From: Burkholderiaceae bacterium
GTDB taxonomy: Bacteria > Pseudomonadota > Gammaproteobacteria > Burkholderiales > Burkholderiaceae_C
Reading direction: 5' to 3'
NCBI GenBank assembly: GCA_023150375.1
Contig: JAKLLA010000016.1
Location: 1 to 64,000 of the forward strand
Length of the DNA: 64,000 nucleotides
The number at the start of each line of letters is the position of its first letter. The first letter of the stretch is position 1. Positions 12,305-21,418 of this stretch are shown in pieces. A program made the position numbers and the translations under genes. The notes under the pieces are model-generated. The model saw only the letters and a list, made by a program, of their open reading frames with translations, did not search any database and was not told the DNA's origin.

Positions 12305-15300
12305 CTAGCCCGCGGCGGGCAGCCCTTGCGCCGGATCCTCGCGGCGCACCCGGAACCAGGCCGCGTACATCGCCGGCAGAGCCAGCAGCGTGAGCGCGGT
12401 GGCCACCACCAGCCCGCCCATGATGGCCACCGCCATCGGCCCCCAGAACACGCTGCGCGACAGCGGAATCATCGCCAGCACCGCCGCCGCGGCGGTCAGC
12501 ACGATCGGCCGGAAGCGCCGCACCGCCGACTCGACGATGGCCTCCCAGGTGGGGACGCCCGCGGCCCGGTCCTGCTCGATCTGGTCGATCAGGATCACCG
12601 AGTTGCGCATGATCATGCCCATCAGCGCGATCACGCCCAGCAGCGCGACGAAGCCGAAGGGGCGGTTCAGCAGCAGCAGCGCCGCAGCCACGCCGGCGAT
12701 GCCCATCGGCCCGGTCAGGAAGACCAGCAGCGCGCGCGAGAAGCTCTGCAGCTGCAGCATCAGCAGCGTGAAGATGAGAAACAGCATGATCGGCACCCCG
12801 GCGGCGATCGAGCCCTGGCCCTTGCTGCTTTCCGCCACCGCGCCAGCCATGGTGATGCGATAGCCCGGCGGCATGCGCCGCTGCAGCTCCTGCATCGCCG
12901 GCCAGACCTGCGCGCTGACGGTGGCGCCCTGCACGCCGTCGACCACATCGCCCTGCACGGTGGCGGCGAACAGCCGGTCCTCGCGCCAGAGCACCCCGGG
13001 CTCCCAGCCGTGCGAGATGCGCACGACCTGGGCCAGCGGAATCATCCGCCCGCCGGACGCAGGCACGTAGGCCGACGCCAGGTCGGTGATCGCAGCGCGG
13101 TCGGCGGCCGGCTGGCGCAGCACGATGTCCACCAGCTTGTCGCCCTCGCGGTACTGGCCCACGGGCAGGCCGGCCAGCAGCATGCGCGTGGCCTGGGCGA
13201 TGCCCTGGCTGGTCACGCCCAGCGCCCGGGCCTTGTCCTGGTCCACCTCGAGCTTCAGCGTCTTGATCGATTCGTTCCAGTTGTCGTTCACGCCGATCAG
13301 GTTCGGGTTGCGGCGCATCAGCTCCTTGGCCAGGTCGGCCCAGTGGCGCACCTGTACGGCGTCCGGTCCCATCACCCGGAACTGCACCGGATAGGGCACC
13401 GGCGGTCCGTTGGGCAGCAGCTTGACGCGACCCCGCACTTCCGGGAACTCCTCGGCCAGCACCTGGGGCAGGCGCCGGCGCAGCGCCTCGCGCTCGGCCA
13501 GCCCCTGCGGCAGCACGATGAACTGGCTGACGTTGCTCTGCGGGAAGATCTGGTCCAGCGGCAGGTAGAAGCGCGGCACGCCCGAGCCGATCCAGGCAGT
13601 GGTGGAGACCACCCCGGCCTCGCGGGCGACACGCGCCTCGAAGCGCCGCGCGACGGCCTCGCTCTCGGCCTGGGTGGCGCCTTCGGGCAGCCAGAGGTCG
13701 ACCAGGATCTCCGGGCGCACCGAATCCGGAAAGAACTGCTGCTGCACCCGCCCCATGCCGGCCAGGCCGAGCACGAAGATGCCCAGCGTCAGCCCGATGG
13801 TGATCCAGCGATGGCGCACGCAGGCGTCCACCAGGCGCCGGAAGCGCGCGTAGAAGGGCGTGTCGAAGAGCTCCTGCGAATGCCCTCCCGCCCCGCCCTC
13901 GTGCGCTCGCACGCGCAGCAGGCGCGCGCCCAGGTAGGGCACGAAGTAGACCGAGACCAGCCAGGAGATCAGCAGCGCCGCGGTGGTGACCGCGAAGATC
14001 GCGAAGGTGTACTCGCCCACCGACGACTTCGCCATGCCGATGGGCAGGAAGCCGGCCGCGGTGATCAGCGTGCCGGTGAGCATCGGCATCGAGGTCACGT
14101 CGTAGGCGTAGGTGGCCGCGTAGAGCTTGTCGTGGCCCTCCTCGAGCTTGCGCACCATCATCTCGACGGCAATGATGGCGTCGTCCACCAGCAGGCCCAG
14201 CGCGATGATCAGCGAGCCCAGCGAGATCTTGTGCAGCCCCACGCCCCAGTAGTACATCGTGACGAAGGTGATCGCCAGCACCAGCGGAATGGTGATGCCC
14301 ACCACGAGCCCGGGCCAGATGTCGATGCGCAGCGGCCGGGTGTGCAGGCCCAGGCTGACGAAGCTCACCGCCAGCACCACCACCACCGCCTCGATCAGCA
14401 CCTTGACGAACTCGCCCACCGAGCGGGTCACCGCCTGCGGCTGGTCCTGGATCTGCGCCAGCTCGATGCCCGCGGGCAGCTCGGCGCGCAGCGCCTGCAC
14501 CTCGGCGCGCAGCGCCTGGCCCATCGCGACGATGTCGCCGCCCTTGGCCATCGCCACGCCCAGGGCGATGACCTCGCGGCCCTGGTGGCGCACCTTGACG
14601 GTGGGCGGATCGACATAGCCGCGCTCGATGCGGGCAATGTCGCCCAGGCGCAGCTGGCTGGCCACCCCGGTGACCGGGTGCACCGCACGCAGGGGCAGGC
14701 CTGCCAGTTGCTCGACCGAATCGAAGGCGCCGCTCACGCGCAGCTGCAGGTTCTGGCTGCCCGCATCGAGCACGCCGGCCGCCTCGACCGCGTTCTGCGC
14801 ACCCAGCTGCGCCACCACCTGGTTCAGGTCCAGGCCGAGCTGTGCCAGGCGCTTGCCGGGGATCTCGACGAACACCTTCTCGGCCTGGGCGCCGAAGAGC
14901 TCCACCTTGGCCACGTGCTGCACCCGCAGCAGCCGCGAGCGGGTCTGGTCGGCGAACACGCGCAGCTCTTCCGGACTGAATCCGTCGGCCGACAACGCGT
15001 AGATCGAACCGTAGACGTCGCCGAACTCGTCGTTGAAGAACGGCCCGATCACCCCCTGTGGCAGCGTGCCGCGGATATCGCCGATCTTCTTGCGCACCTG
15101 GTACCAGACATCGGCCACCTCGCGAGGCGGCGAGCTGTCCTTGATCTGGAAGATCGTCACCGACTCGCCCGGCTTGGTGTAGCTGCGGATGATGTCCGCG
15201 TAGGGCACGTCCTGCAGGGTCTTCTCGATGCGGTCGGTGACCTGTTCGGCCATCTGCTGCGCCGTGGCACCGGGCCAGGCCACCTGCACCACCATGGCGC

Positions 15301-15466
15301 GGAAGGTGAAGGGCGGATCCTCGTCCTGGCCGAGCTGGAAATAGGCCGTCACGCCCAGCACCATCAACACGATCATCAGATAGCGCGTCAGCGCCGGGTG
15401 CTCCAGGGCCCAGCGCGAGATGTTCACGCCGTGGCGGTGCGGGCGGTCGTGGGTATGCAGTTTCAT
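12305..15466 (-). CDS. RND efflux transporter permease (HAE-1/AcrB-like)
   Basis: A 1053-residue inner-membrane proton-driven pump of the AcrB/MexB superfamily, with the usual 12 membrane segments and two large periplasmic loops. A His-rich cytoplasmic start (MKLHTHDRPHRHG) precedes WALEHPALTRYLMIVLMVLG, the first membrane helix. The helix 4 proton-relay aspartates are in GLLVDDAIIAVEMMVRKLEEG. A duplicated helix block near the C-terminus contains GIAGVAAALLLLNRPFGF. It lies 28 bp after the adaptor gene in one operon. No outer-membrane channel gene accompanies it, so a TolC-like partner must be encoded elsewhere. The substrate is unknown. Confidence 0.93.
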   Translation of the reverse strand: MKLHTHDRPHRHGVNISRWALEHPALTRYLMIVLMVLGVTAYFQLGQDEDPPFTFRAMVVQVAWPGATAQQMAEQVTDRIEKTLQDVPYADIIRSYTKPGESVTIFQIKDSSPPREVADVWYQVRKKIGDIRGTLPQGVIGPFFNDEFGDVYGSIYALSADGFSPEELRVFADQTRSRLLRVQHVAKVELFGAQAEKVFVEIPGKRLAQLGLDLNQVVAQLGAQNAVEAAGVLDAGSQNLQLRVSGAFDSVEQLAGLPLRAVHPVTGVASQLRLGDIARIERGYVDPPTVKVRHQGREVIALGVAMAKGGDIVAMGQALRAEVQALRAELPAGIELAQIQDQPQAVTRSVGEFVKVLIEAVVVVLAVSFVSLGLHTRPLRIDIWPGLVVGITIPLVLAITFVTMYYWGVGLHKISLGSLIIALGLLVDDAIIAVEMMVRKLEEGHDKLYAATYAYDVTSMPMLTGTLITAAGFLPIGMAKSSVGEYTFAIFAVTTAALLISWLVSVYFVPYLGARLLRVRAHEGGAGGHSQELFDTPFYARFRRLVDACVRHRWITIGLTLGIFVLGLAGMGRVQQQFFPDSVRPEILVDLWLPEGATQAESEAVARRFEARVAREAGVVSTTAWIGSGVPRFYLPLDQIFPQSNVSQFIVLPQGLAEREALRRRLPQVLAEEFPEVRGRVKLLPNGPPVPYPVQFRVMGPDAVQVRHWADLAKELMRRNPNLIGVNDNWNESIKTLKLEVDQDKARALGVTSQGIAQATRMLLAGLPVGQYREGDKLVDIVLRQPAADRAAITDLASAYVPASGGRMIPLAQVVRISHGWEPGVLWREDRLFAATVQGDVVDGVQGATVSAQVWPAMQELQRRMPPGYRITMAGAVAESSKGQGSIAAGVPIMLFLIFTLLMLQLQSFSRALLVFLTGPMGIAGVAAALLLLNRPFGFVALLGVIALMGMIMRNSVILIDQIEQDRAAGVPTWEAIVESAVRRFRPIVLTAAAAVLAMIPLSRSVFWGPMAVAIMGGLVVATALTLLALPAMYAAWFRVRREDPAQGLPAAG

Positions 15467-15494
15467 GCCGTGGCTTTCCGGGGGGTGCCCAACG

Positions 15495-16631
15495 TCAGCG
15501 CACCGCCGCCGATGACGACGCCGCCGACGCAGCGGCAGCCGCACGCGGCTCGATCCAGCGGCGCACCTTCTGCCCCTCGGTCAGCACGTGCACCCCGGCG
15601 GTCACCACCTCCTGGCCGGGCTGCAGCCCGGCCCCCACCAGCAGATCGCGCCCCAGCGCACCGCTGATCTGCACCGGCTGGCGGGTCACGGTCATGGCCT
15701 GGGCGTCGAGCAGCCAGACCATGCTGCGCCCGCCCTGCTCCCACAGCGCGCTCGGCGGCAGCCGGATCTGGCCGGATGGGCCGGGCAGGCTGAGCGTCAC
15801 GGTGGCCGTCTGGCCCAGCTGCAGCGTGCCGCCCTGCAGCTCGGCCTTGACCAGATAGGTGCGGGTGAGCGGATCGGCGGCCGCGGCCACCTCCCGCACC
15901 CGGGCCGCCAGCGCGGGGGCCTGTGCCGGCGCGGCCCAGGGCCGCACCTGCAGCGCCCCAGGTCGGCCGCGCAGCGTGCGCAGCACCTCGACGCGGTCCT
16001 CGGGCACGCTGAACACCACGTCGCGCGGACCGTCCTGGGCCAGTCGCAACAGGGGGGCGCCGGCGGCCAGCACCGCACCGGGCTCGGCCTCCACCGCGGT
16101 GATCACGCCGGCCGCGTCGGCCAGCAGGCGGCTGTAGCCGGCCTGGTTGCCCTGCGCAGCCTCCTGCGCGCGGGCCTGCTCCAGTGCCGCCTGCGCGGCC
16201 TCCACGGCAGTCTGGCGCCGCTGCAGCTCGGCCGGTCCGACGAACTGCTGCGCGGCCAGTTCGCGGGCGCGCTCCAGGTCCGCACGGGCCTGGCTCAGCT
16301 GGACCTGGGCGGCACGGGCAGCGGCCTGGGCCGCCGCCTGCGCCAGCTTCAGGTCGCCAGGATCCAGCTCGGCCAGCAGCTGGCCGGGGCGCACCCGGTC
16401 ACCGAGGTCCACGGTGCGGCGCAGCAGCTTGCCGCCGACGCGCAAGGACAGCCGGCTCTCGGTGCGCGCGCGCACCTCGGCCGCGTAGGTCGCTGCATCG
16501 GACACGGCCGCCATGCCGACCCGCTCGGTGCGCACCGCGCGCAGCGGCTCGGGCTGTGGCTCGCTGCGGCTGCAGGCCGCCAGCACCGCTGCCAGGACGA
16601 CGGCGGCCAGAAGTGGGAAAGGTCTGCGCAT
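15495..16631 (-). CDS. RND efflux periplasmic adaptor (HlyD/AcrA family) lipoprotein
   Basis: A 378-residue membrane-fusion protein linking the RND permease to an outer-membrane channel. The N-terminus MRRPFPLLAAVVLAAVLAAC ends in a lipobox with Cys20, so the protein is probably lipid-anchored. Next come a lipoyl/barrel-sandwich half ([22 protein letters not shown]), a long Ala/Gln/Arg-rich alpha-helical hairpin (about 95-160), the second lipoyl half (GVITAVEAEPGAVLAAG) and a beta-barrel region. It is the first gene of the efflux operon, about 120 bp after the promoter and operator. Confidence 0.92.
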   Translation of the reverse strand: MRRPFPLLAAVVLAAVLAACSRSEPQPEPLRAVRTERVGMAAVSDAATYAAEVRARTESRLSLRVGGKLLRRTVDLGDRVRPGQLLAELDPGDLKLAQAAAQAAARAAQVQLSQARADLERARELAAQQFVGPAELQRRQTAVEAAQAALEQARAQEAAQGNQAGYSRLLADAAGVITAVEAEPGAVLAAGAPLLRLAQDGPRDVVFSVPEDRVEVLRTLRGRPGALQVRPWAAPAQAPALAARVREVAAAADPLTRTYLVKAELQGGTLQLGQTATVTLSLPGPSGQIRLPPSALWEQGGRSMVWLLDAQAMTVTRQPVQISGALGRDLLVGAGLQPGQEVVTAGVHVLTEGQKVRRWIEPRAAAAASAASSSAAVR

Positions 16632-16748
16632 GCTTGCTCGCGCCTCGTGTGCTTGCGTCGAAGGAAGGGGGAGGAGCCTGGGTCCGGCTGCCAGCCCCGA
16701 GGCGGCACCGGACGCTGCGTCGAAGGGACGAAGACCGGCCGCACCGAT

Positions 16749-16770
16749 TTACTGACTGACTGGTCAGTAA
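16749..16770. promoter_or_regulatory. TetR/AcrR-type palindromic operator of the efflux operon
   Basis: TTACTGAC (16749-16756) and GTCAGTAA (16763-16770) form a perfect 8-bp inverted repeat with a 6-bp spacer, and a CTGACTGACTGG run fills the centre. It begins within and directly downstream of the -10 of the minus-strand efflux promoter, where a repressor would block transcription. The form resembles operators of TetR-family efflux repressors. No regulator gene is adjacent. Confidence 0.7.
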
Positions 16771-16798
16771 TGTAGGAGGCTGGCCCCGCCCTTGTCAA
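16769..16798 (-). promoter_or_regulatory. Sigma-70 promoter of the RND efflux operon
   Basis: On the minus strand a perfect -35 TTGACA (16798-16793) and TACATT (16774-16769) are separated by 18 bp. The palindromic operator overlaps the end of the -10 and the expected start point near 16762. This is one of the few consensus -35 boxes in the window. Confidence 0.75.
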
Positions 16799-16843
16799 AC
16801 CACCGGGGCGTCGCCGCGCCGCGATAATCGCGCCCGCCCCATC

Positions 16844-17662
16844 ATGAGCGTCGAACACTACGAGAACTTTCCGGTCGCCTCCTGGCTGTGCCCGCCCGCG
16901 CTGCGCCCGGCCGTGCAGGCCATCTACTGGTTTGCGCGCACCGCCGACGACCTGGCCGACGAAGGCGAGGCCAGCGCCCTCGAGCGCATCGCCGCGCTGG
17001 AGGCCTACCGGCACGAGCTGCTGCAGGTGGCCGGCGGGCAGCCCCCGTCGCCGCGCTGGGCCGCGGTGTTCGGGCCGCTCGCGCCGGTGCTGGCACGCCA
17101 CCGCCTGCCGCTGCCGCTGCTGGAGGACCTGCTCGACGCCTTCGAGCAGGACCTGCGCCAGCACCGCTACCCGGACCGCGCCGCCCTGCTGGGCTACTGC
17201 CGCCGCTCGGCCAACCCGATCGGGCGGCTGCTGCTGCACCTGTACGGGGTGAACGACGCGCGCTCGCTGGCGCAGTCCGACGCCATCTGCACCGCCCTGC
17301 AGCTGATCAACTTCTGGCAGGACCTCAGCATCGACCTGCCGCGCGACCGCCTGTACCTGCCGCTGTCGGACTGCGAGCGCTTCGGCCTGGGCGTGGACCA
17401 GCTGATGAACCGCCAGGACACGCCGGCCACCCGCGCGCTGATCGCCGAGGAGGTGGCCTGGGCGCGCAGCCTGATGCAGCAGGGCGCGCCGCTGGCCACC
17501 CGACTGCCCGGGCGCATGGGCTGGGAGCTGCGCCTGGTGGTGCAGGGCGGCCTGCGCATCCTCGACAAGATCGCCGGCCTCGACCACGCCACGCTGCGCC
17601 AGCGGCCCCGGCTGCGCGCCTGGGACAGCCCGCGCCTGCTCTGGCGCGCCGCCTGGATGTGA
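16844..17662 (+). CDS. hpnC: Squalene synthase HpnC
   Basis: A 272-residue trans-isoprenyl diphosphate synthase-fold enzyme. In the bacterial three-step route HpnC converts presqualene diphosphate to hydroxysqualene. The first Asp-rich motif is ARTADDLADEGE near residue 31 and the second is NFWQDLSIDLPRDRLYLP near 155, both Mg-diphosphate binding. It heads hpnC-hpnD-hpnE in standard order, divergent from the efflux operon. GATAAT (16823-16828) lies 15 bp before the ATG as a possible -10. The pathway normally supplies squalene for hopanoids; no squalene-hopene cyclase gene is in view. Confidence 0.93.
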   Translation: MSVEHYENFPVASWLCPPALRPAVQAIYWFARTADDLADEGEASALERIAALEAYRHELLQVAGGQPPSPRWAAVFGPLAPVLARHRLPLPLLEDLLDAFEQDLRQHRYPDRAALLGYCRRSANPIGRLLLHLYGVNDARSLAQSDAICTALQLINFWQDLSIDLPRDRLYLPLSDCERFGLGVDQLMNRQDTPATRALIAEEVAWARSLMQQGAPLATRLPGRMGWELRLVVQGGLRILDKIAGLDHATLRQRPRLRAWDSPRLLWRAAWM

Positions 17663-17693
17663 AGGCCCCCGCCGAGTCCGGCGCCCCGGCTGC

Positions 17694-17699
17694 GACAAT
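17694..17699 (+). promoter_or_regulatory. -10-like hexamer GACAAT before hpnD
   Basis: GACAAT ends 9 bp before the hpnD ATG (17709), inside the 46-bp hpnC-hpnD gap. It would give a transcript with a 2-3 nt leader. No Shine-Dalgarno is seen, and hpnD may also be read from the hpnC promoter. Confidence 0.35.
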
Positions 17700-17708
17700 G
17701 CACCCGTC

Positions 17709-18545
17709 ATGACACCGCAGCAATACGTCCAGGAAAAGGCGGCCGCCAGCGGCTCGAGCTTCTACTACGCCTTTCTCTTCCTGCCGCCACCGCGCCGGGC
17801 GGCGATCACCGCCTTCTACGCCTTCTGCCGCGAGGTCGACGACGTGGTCGACGAGGTCAGCGACCCCACCGTGGCGGCGCAGAAGCTGGCCTGGTGGCGC
17901 GCCGAGGTGCAGCGCAGCTTCGCGGGCGATCCGCAGCATCCGGTCACGCAGGCGCTGCTGCCGCACACGGCCGAGTACGGCATCACCCCCGCGCACCTGC
18001 TGGCGGTGATCGAGGGCTGCGAGATGGACCTGAGCCAGAGCCGCTACCTGGACTACATCGGCCTGCAGCGCTACTGCCACCTGGTGGCGGGCATCGTCGG
18101 CGAGGTGGCGGCCAACATCTTCGGCCGCAGCGAGGACGCCACCGTGGCCTACGCGCACCGCATGGGCCTGGCCTTCCAGCTGACCAACATCATCCGCGAC
18201 GTCGGCGACGACGCCCGGCGCGGGCGCATCTACCTGCCCATCGACGAGCTCAAGCGCTTCGACGTCAAGGCGCACGAGATCATGAACCGCGGCTACAGCG
18301 AGCGCTTCACCGCGCTGATGCGCTTCCAGGTCGAGCGCGCCCACCGCAGCTACGACGAGGCCCTGGCCCTGCTGCCCGAGGCCGACCGGCGCGCCCAGAA
18401 GCCCGGCCTGATGATGGCCAACATCTACCGCACCCTGCTGCGCGAGATCGAGGCCGGCGGCTACCAGGTGCTGCACCAGCGCATCTCGCTGACCCCGGTG
18501 CGCAAGCTCTGGATCGCGATGCGCACCAACTGGCGTGGCCGCTGA
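17709..18545 (+). CDS. hpnD: Presqualene diphosphate synthase HpnD
   Basis: A 278-residue enzyme that condenses two farnesyl diphosphates to presqualene diphosphate, the first step of squalene formation by HpnCDE. Asp-rich motifs CREVDDVVDEV (near residue 38) and NIIRDVGDDARRGRIYLP (near 160) are intact. The sequence is phytoene/squalene-synthase-like along its length, with SGSSFYYAFLFLPPPRR at the N-terminus. Its end overlaps hpnE by 11 bp, indicating translational coupling. Confidence 0.94.
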   Translation: MTPQQYVQEKAAASGSSFYYAFLFLPPPRRAAITAFYAFCREVDDVVDEVSDPTVAAQKLAWWRAEVQRSFAGDPQHPVTQALLPHTAEYGITPAHLLAVIEGCEMDLSQSRYLDYIGLQRYCHLVAGIVGEVAANIFGRSEDATVAYAHRMGLAFQLTNIIRDVGDDARRGRIYLPIDELKRFDVKAHEIMNRGYSERFTALMRFQVERAHRSYDEALALLPEADRRAQKPGLMMANIYRTLLREIEAGGYQVLHQRISLTPVRKLWIAMRTNWRGR

Positions 18546-19893
18546 ACCGGTGGCCGCGCCGGCGCGGGGCCGTCCGGCGCGGGTGGCCGTGGTCGGTGCC
18601 GGCTGGGCCGGCCTGGCCGCCGCGGTGCAGGCCGTGCGCGACGGCCACGCCGTCACCCTGCACGAGATGGCACCGCAGGCCGGCGGGCGCGCGCGCAGCC
18701 TGCCCGCCCCGGACGACGGCGCGGCGCCGGCCCGCCTCGACAATGGCCAGCACATCCTGATCGGCGCCTACACGGCCACGCTCGACCTGATGCGCCAGGT
18801 GGGCGTCGCCCCCGAGGCGCTGCTGCTGCGCCTGCCGCTCACCCTGGTCGACGCGCAGGGCCAGGGTCTGCGCATGCCGCCGGGCGCGCCACTGCCGGCC
18901 TTCGTGCGCGCGCTCTGGGCGATGTCGCACTGGGGGCTGGGCGAGCGCCTGGCGCTGCTGGCCGCGGCGGCTGGCTGGAGTGCCCGGCGCTTTCGCTGCG
19001 ACCCGGCGCTGACCGTCGCCCGCCTGACCGCGCGCCTGCCCCGGCGCGTGCGCACGCAGTTCATCGACCCGCTCTGCGTGGCCGCGCTCAACACCCCGGC
19101 CGCCGAGGCCAGCGCCCAGGTCTTCCTGCGCGTGCTGCACGATGCGCTGTTCGCCGGCCCAGGCTCGAGCGACCTGCTGATCCCGCGCCGGCCCCTGGCC
19201 GAGCTGCTGCCCGAGCCGGCCCTGGCCTGGCTGGCCGCGCAGGGCGCCACGCTGCAGCTGGGCCGGCGCACAGGCCGGCTCGAGGCTCGACCGGGCGGCG
19301 GCTGGCGCGTCGACGGCGAGCCGCACGACGCCGTGGTGCTGGCCTGCAGCGCGGCCGAAGCGGCCCGGTTGACGGCGCAGATCGCGCCCGCCTGGTCGGC
19401 CCGGGCAGCGGCCTTCCACTACGAACCCATCCTGACCGGCTACCTGCGCGCCCCGGGCGCGCGGCTGGCCGCACCGATGGTCGCGCTGACCGAAGGCCCC
19501 ATGGCGCCGGCCCAGTTCGCCTTCGACCATGGCCAGCTCGGCGGCGCGGCGGCACGCTTCGCCTTCGTGGTCAGCGGCGCGGCGCCCTGGGTGGCGCGCG
19601 GCAGGCAGGCCAGCGCCGCCGCCCTGCTGGCGCAGGCGCGCAGCGCACTGGCCGGTGCCACGGCGGTGACGCTGGAACAGATCGTCACCGAGAAGCGTGC
19701 CACCTTCCGCTGCGTGCCGGGGCTGCAGCGGCCCGCCGCGGCGATCGCCCCGCGTCTGGTCGCGGCGGGCGACTACCTCGAAGGCCCCTACCCCGCCACC
19801 CTCGAAGGTGCGGTGCGCGCCGGGCTGGCCGCGGCCCGGGCGCTGCGGGACGCCTGGCCCCAGAACCTGTCTGCACCGCCAAGACCCGGCTGA
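18535..19893 (+). CDS. hpnE: Hydroxysqualene dehydroxylase HpnE
   Basis: A 452-residue FAD-dependent amine-oxidase-like enzyme that reduces hydroxysqualene to squalene, the last HpnCDE step. The dinucleotide-binding motif VAVVGAGWAGLAAAVQA lies near residue 13, followed by GGRARSL. The C-terminal FAD signature is LVAAGDYLEGPYPATLEGAVRAG. The start is a GTG at 18535 inside the end of hpnD. The next start codons lie within the Rossmann motif, so GTG is required. Confidence 0.92.
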   Translation: MAAEPVAAPARGRPARVAVVGAGWAGLAAAVQAVRDGHAVTLHEMAPQAGGRARSLPAPDDGAAPARLDNGQHILIGAYTATLDLMRQVGVAPEALLLRLPLTLVDAQGQGLRMPPGAPLPAFVRALWAMSHWGLGERLALLAAAAGWSARRFRCDPALTVARLTARLPRRVRTQFIDPLCVAALNTPAAEASAQVFLRVLHDALFAGPGSSDLLIPRRPLAELLPEPALAWLAAQGATLQLGRRTGRLEARPGGGWRVDGEPHDAVVLACSAAEAARLTAQIAPAWSARAAAFHYEPILTGYLRAPGARLAAPMVALTEGPMAPAQFAFDHGQLGGAAARFAFVVSGAAPWVARGRQASAAALLAQARSALAGATAVTLEQIVTEKRATFRCVPGLQRPAAAIAPRLVAAGDYLEGPYPATLEGAVRAGLAAARALRDAWPQNLSAPPRPG

Positions 19894-19937
19894 TCGGCCG
19901 ATTCCCCCGCGGCGCGGCGTTCCAGAATCCGCGCGCG

Positions 19938-21356
19938 ATGGATCCCAAGCTCACCCGAGACACCGCCGCGCGCGTCGTCGCCTGGCACAACCGCCACCCG
20001 CTGGCGCGGCGCATCCGGCCCGAGCAGGTGGGCGGCGTCGGCGTGGTGGGCCTGCCCTTCACCCCCCGCGCCAGCGACCCGCCGGGCCCGACGCAGGGCG
20101 GGCAAGCCGCCGCCGAGGCGGCCGGCCCTGCGGGCTCCAGCGGCCGTCTGGCCGGCCTGCGACGGCGCCTGGGCGGCCTGTGGCGACGGCTGCGGCGCGC
20201 CGGGCCGCCCGCCCCGTCGCCCTGGCAGGCCGCCTTCGACGAGCCCTTCCTGCCCGGCTTCGAGCTCGCGCCGACGCAGGCCTGGGTCGAAGCCCACGCG
20301 GTCGACGACCGACCGGGCAGCGAAGACGCACCGCAGCGCCTCGTGCCGCCGCGCGAGGCCCTGCTCGCCCAGGACCTGGCCGCCGGGGTCGAAGCTGCAC
20401 TGGCCGGGAACGAACCGGAGGCCGACGGCAGCGGCGGATTCACGCCCTGGACGCAGCGCTGGGTACTCAGCGCCGCGATCGACAGCGGCGGCGCCCGCCA
20501 CCGCCTGCTGCTCGCCCCCGATGCGCCCAAGGCCGTCCTTGGGCGACGCGCCCTGGCACCGGGCCGGATCGCCGGCGCCACCGCGCTGCTCGCCGGGCTC
20601 CTCGTGCTGGCCGTGCTGGCGCCCTGGCTGGGCGGGGGGCGGTCGGCGCACGGTGGTGCGCACGCTGCGGCAGCGGCCTCTTCCTCTGCCTCCTCCGCCG
20701 GCTCGGCCCCGGCCTCTGCGCCGCTGGCGGGCCATGCCCCGGCCGCGGCGCTGGCCTCCTCGGCAGCGTCCTCGGCGGCCGCCGACGCGACCGCCCACGC
20801 GGCCCACGCCGAGGCGACGGCCTCCGGGCCGACGAGGGACGCGGTGCAGGTCGACGCGGCCGCACACGGTGCGGCCTCCTCCCCCTTGCCCCATGGACTG
20901 ACCGCTGCCGCTTCCGCAGTCGACACAGCCTCCGACGCCACGCCACCGACGCCGGCGCCCGCAGCTGCCCGGCCGGATCGACACGAAGCGCCGCACGAAC
21001 CGCCTAGGCACGAACAGCCCGGGCCGAAGCCGGCCCCGCTGCGACCTCTCCCGACCGCGCCGGCTGACAGGCCCGCCCCGGGCCTCGCGCCGCAACCCCT
21101 GCCGGCCAAGGGCCCCGTGTTCGCACTGGCCACCCGGCCCAGCCCGGTCCGCGCCGAGGCCGAGGCGCTGCGGCGCCGCATGGAGGCCGCGGCGGCGACC
21201 CTGGCGGGCTCGCTGCCGGGCACCCAGGTCGAGCTGCTGCAGCGCGGCGAGCGCTGGTCGGCGGTCTGGTGGCCCTTCGCCAGCCGGGAGGCCGCCACGC
21301 AGGGCCGCTGGGCCCTGGCGCTCAAGGGCGTGACGGTCGAGGTGGTCGAGTTCTGA
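19938..21356 (+). CDS. Membrane protein with Ala/Pro-rich region and SPOR-like C-terminus, hypothetical
   Basis: A 472-residue protein not recognised at family level. The N-terminal 200 residues are cytoplasmic and contain HNRHPLARRI and FDEPFLPGFELAPTQAW. One membrane segment is at about 212-235 (IAGATALLAGLLVLAVLAPWL). A long Ala/Ser then Pro-rich linker (about 240-400) and a compact domain of about 75 residues (FALATRPSPVRAEAEALR to VTVEVVEF) follow. The last part resembles SPOR domains, which bind denuded peptidoglycan at division septa. That reading is inference from layout and weak pattern. CAGAAT (19923-19928) is a near-leaderless -10 candidate. The gene follows hpnE by 44 bp and precedes rlhA. 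Confidence 0.7.
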   Translation: MDPKLTRDTAARVVAWHNRHPLARRIRPEQVGGVGVVGLPFTPRASDPPGPTQGGQAAAEAAGPAGSSGRLAGLRRRLGGLWRRLRRAGPPAPSPWQAAFDEPFLPGFELAPTQAWVEAHAVDDRPGSEDAPQRLVPPREALLAQDLAAGVEAALAGNEPEADGSGGFTPWTQRWVLSAAIDSGGARHRLLLAPDAPKAVLGRRALAPGRIAGATALLAGLLVLAVLAPWLGGGRSAHGGAHAAAAASSSASSAGSAPASAPLAGHAPAAALASSAASSAAADATAHAAHAEATASGPTRDAVQVDAAAHGAASSPLPHGLTAAASAVDTASDATPPTPAPAAARPDRHEAPHEPPRHEQPGPKPAPLRPLPTAPADRPAPGLAPQPLPAKGPVFALATRPSPVRAEAEALRRRMEAAAATLAGSLPGTQVELLQRGERWSAVWWPFASREAATQGRWALALKGVTVEVVEF

Positions 21357-21418
21357 GGCGGGCCGCAGGCCACCGCCCGGCCGGCCTACACTATCGGGTT
21401 GCTCCGCCGACGCCTGCC

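Noticed and set aside
12173-15667. A 1164-codon plus-strand open frame opposite the RND permease.
   Set aside because: It shows His/Gln/Arg-rich low complexity and no ribosome site, and it is explained by codon bias of the real gene on the other strand.
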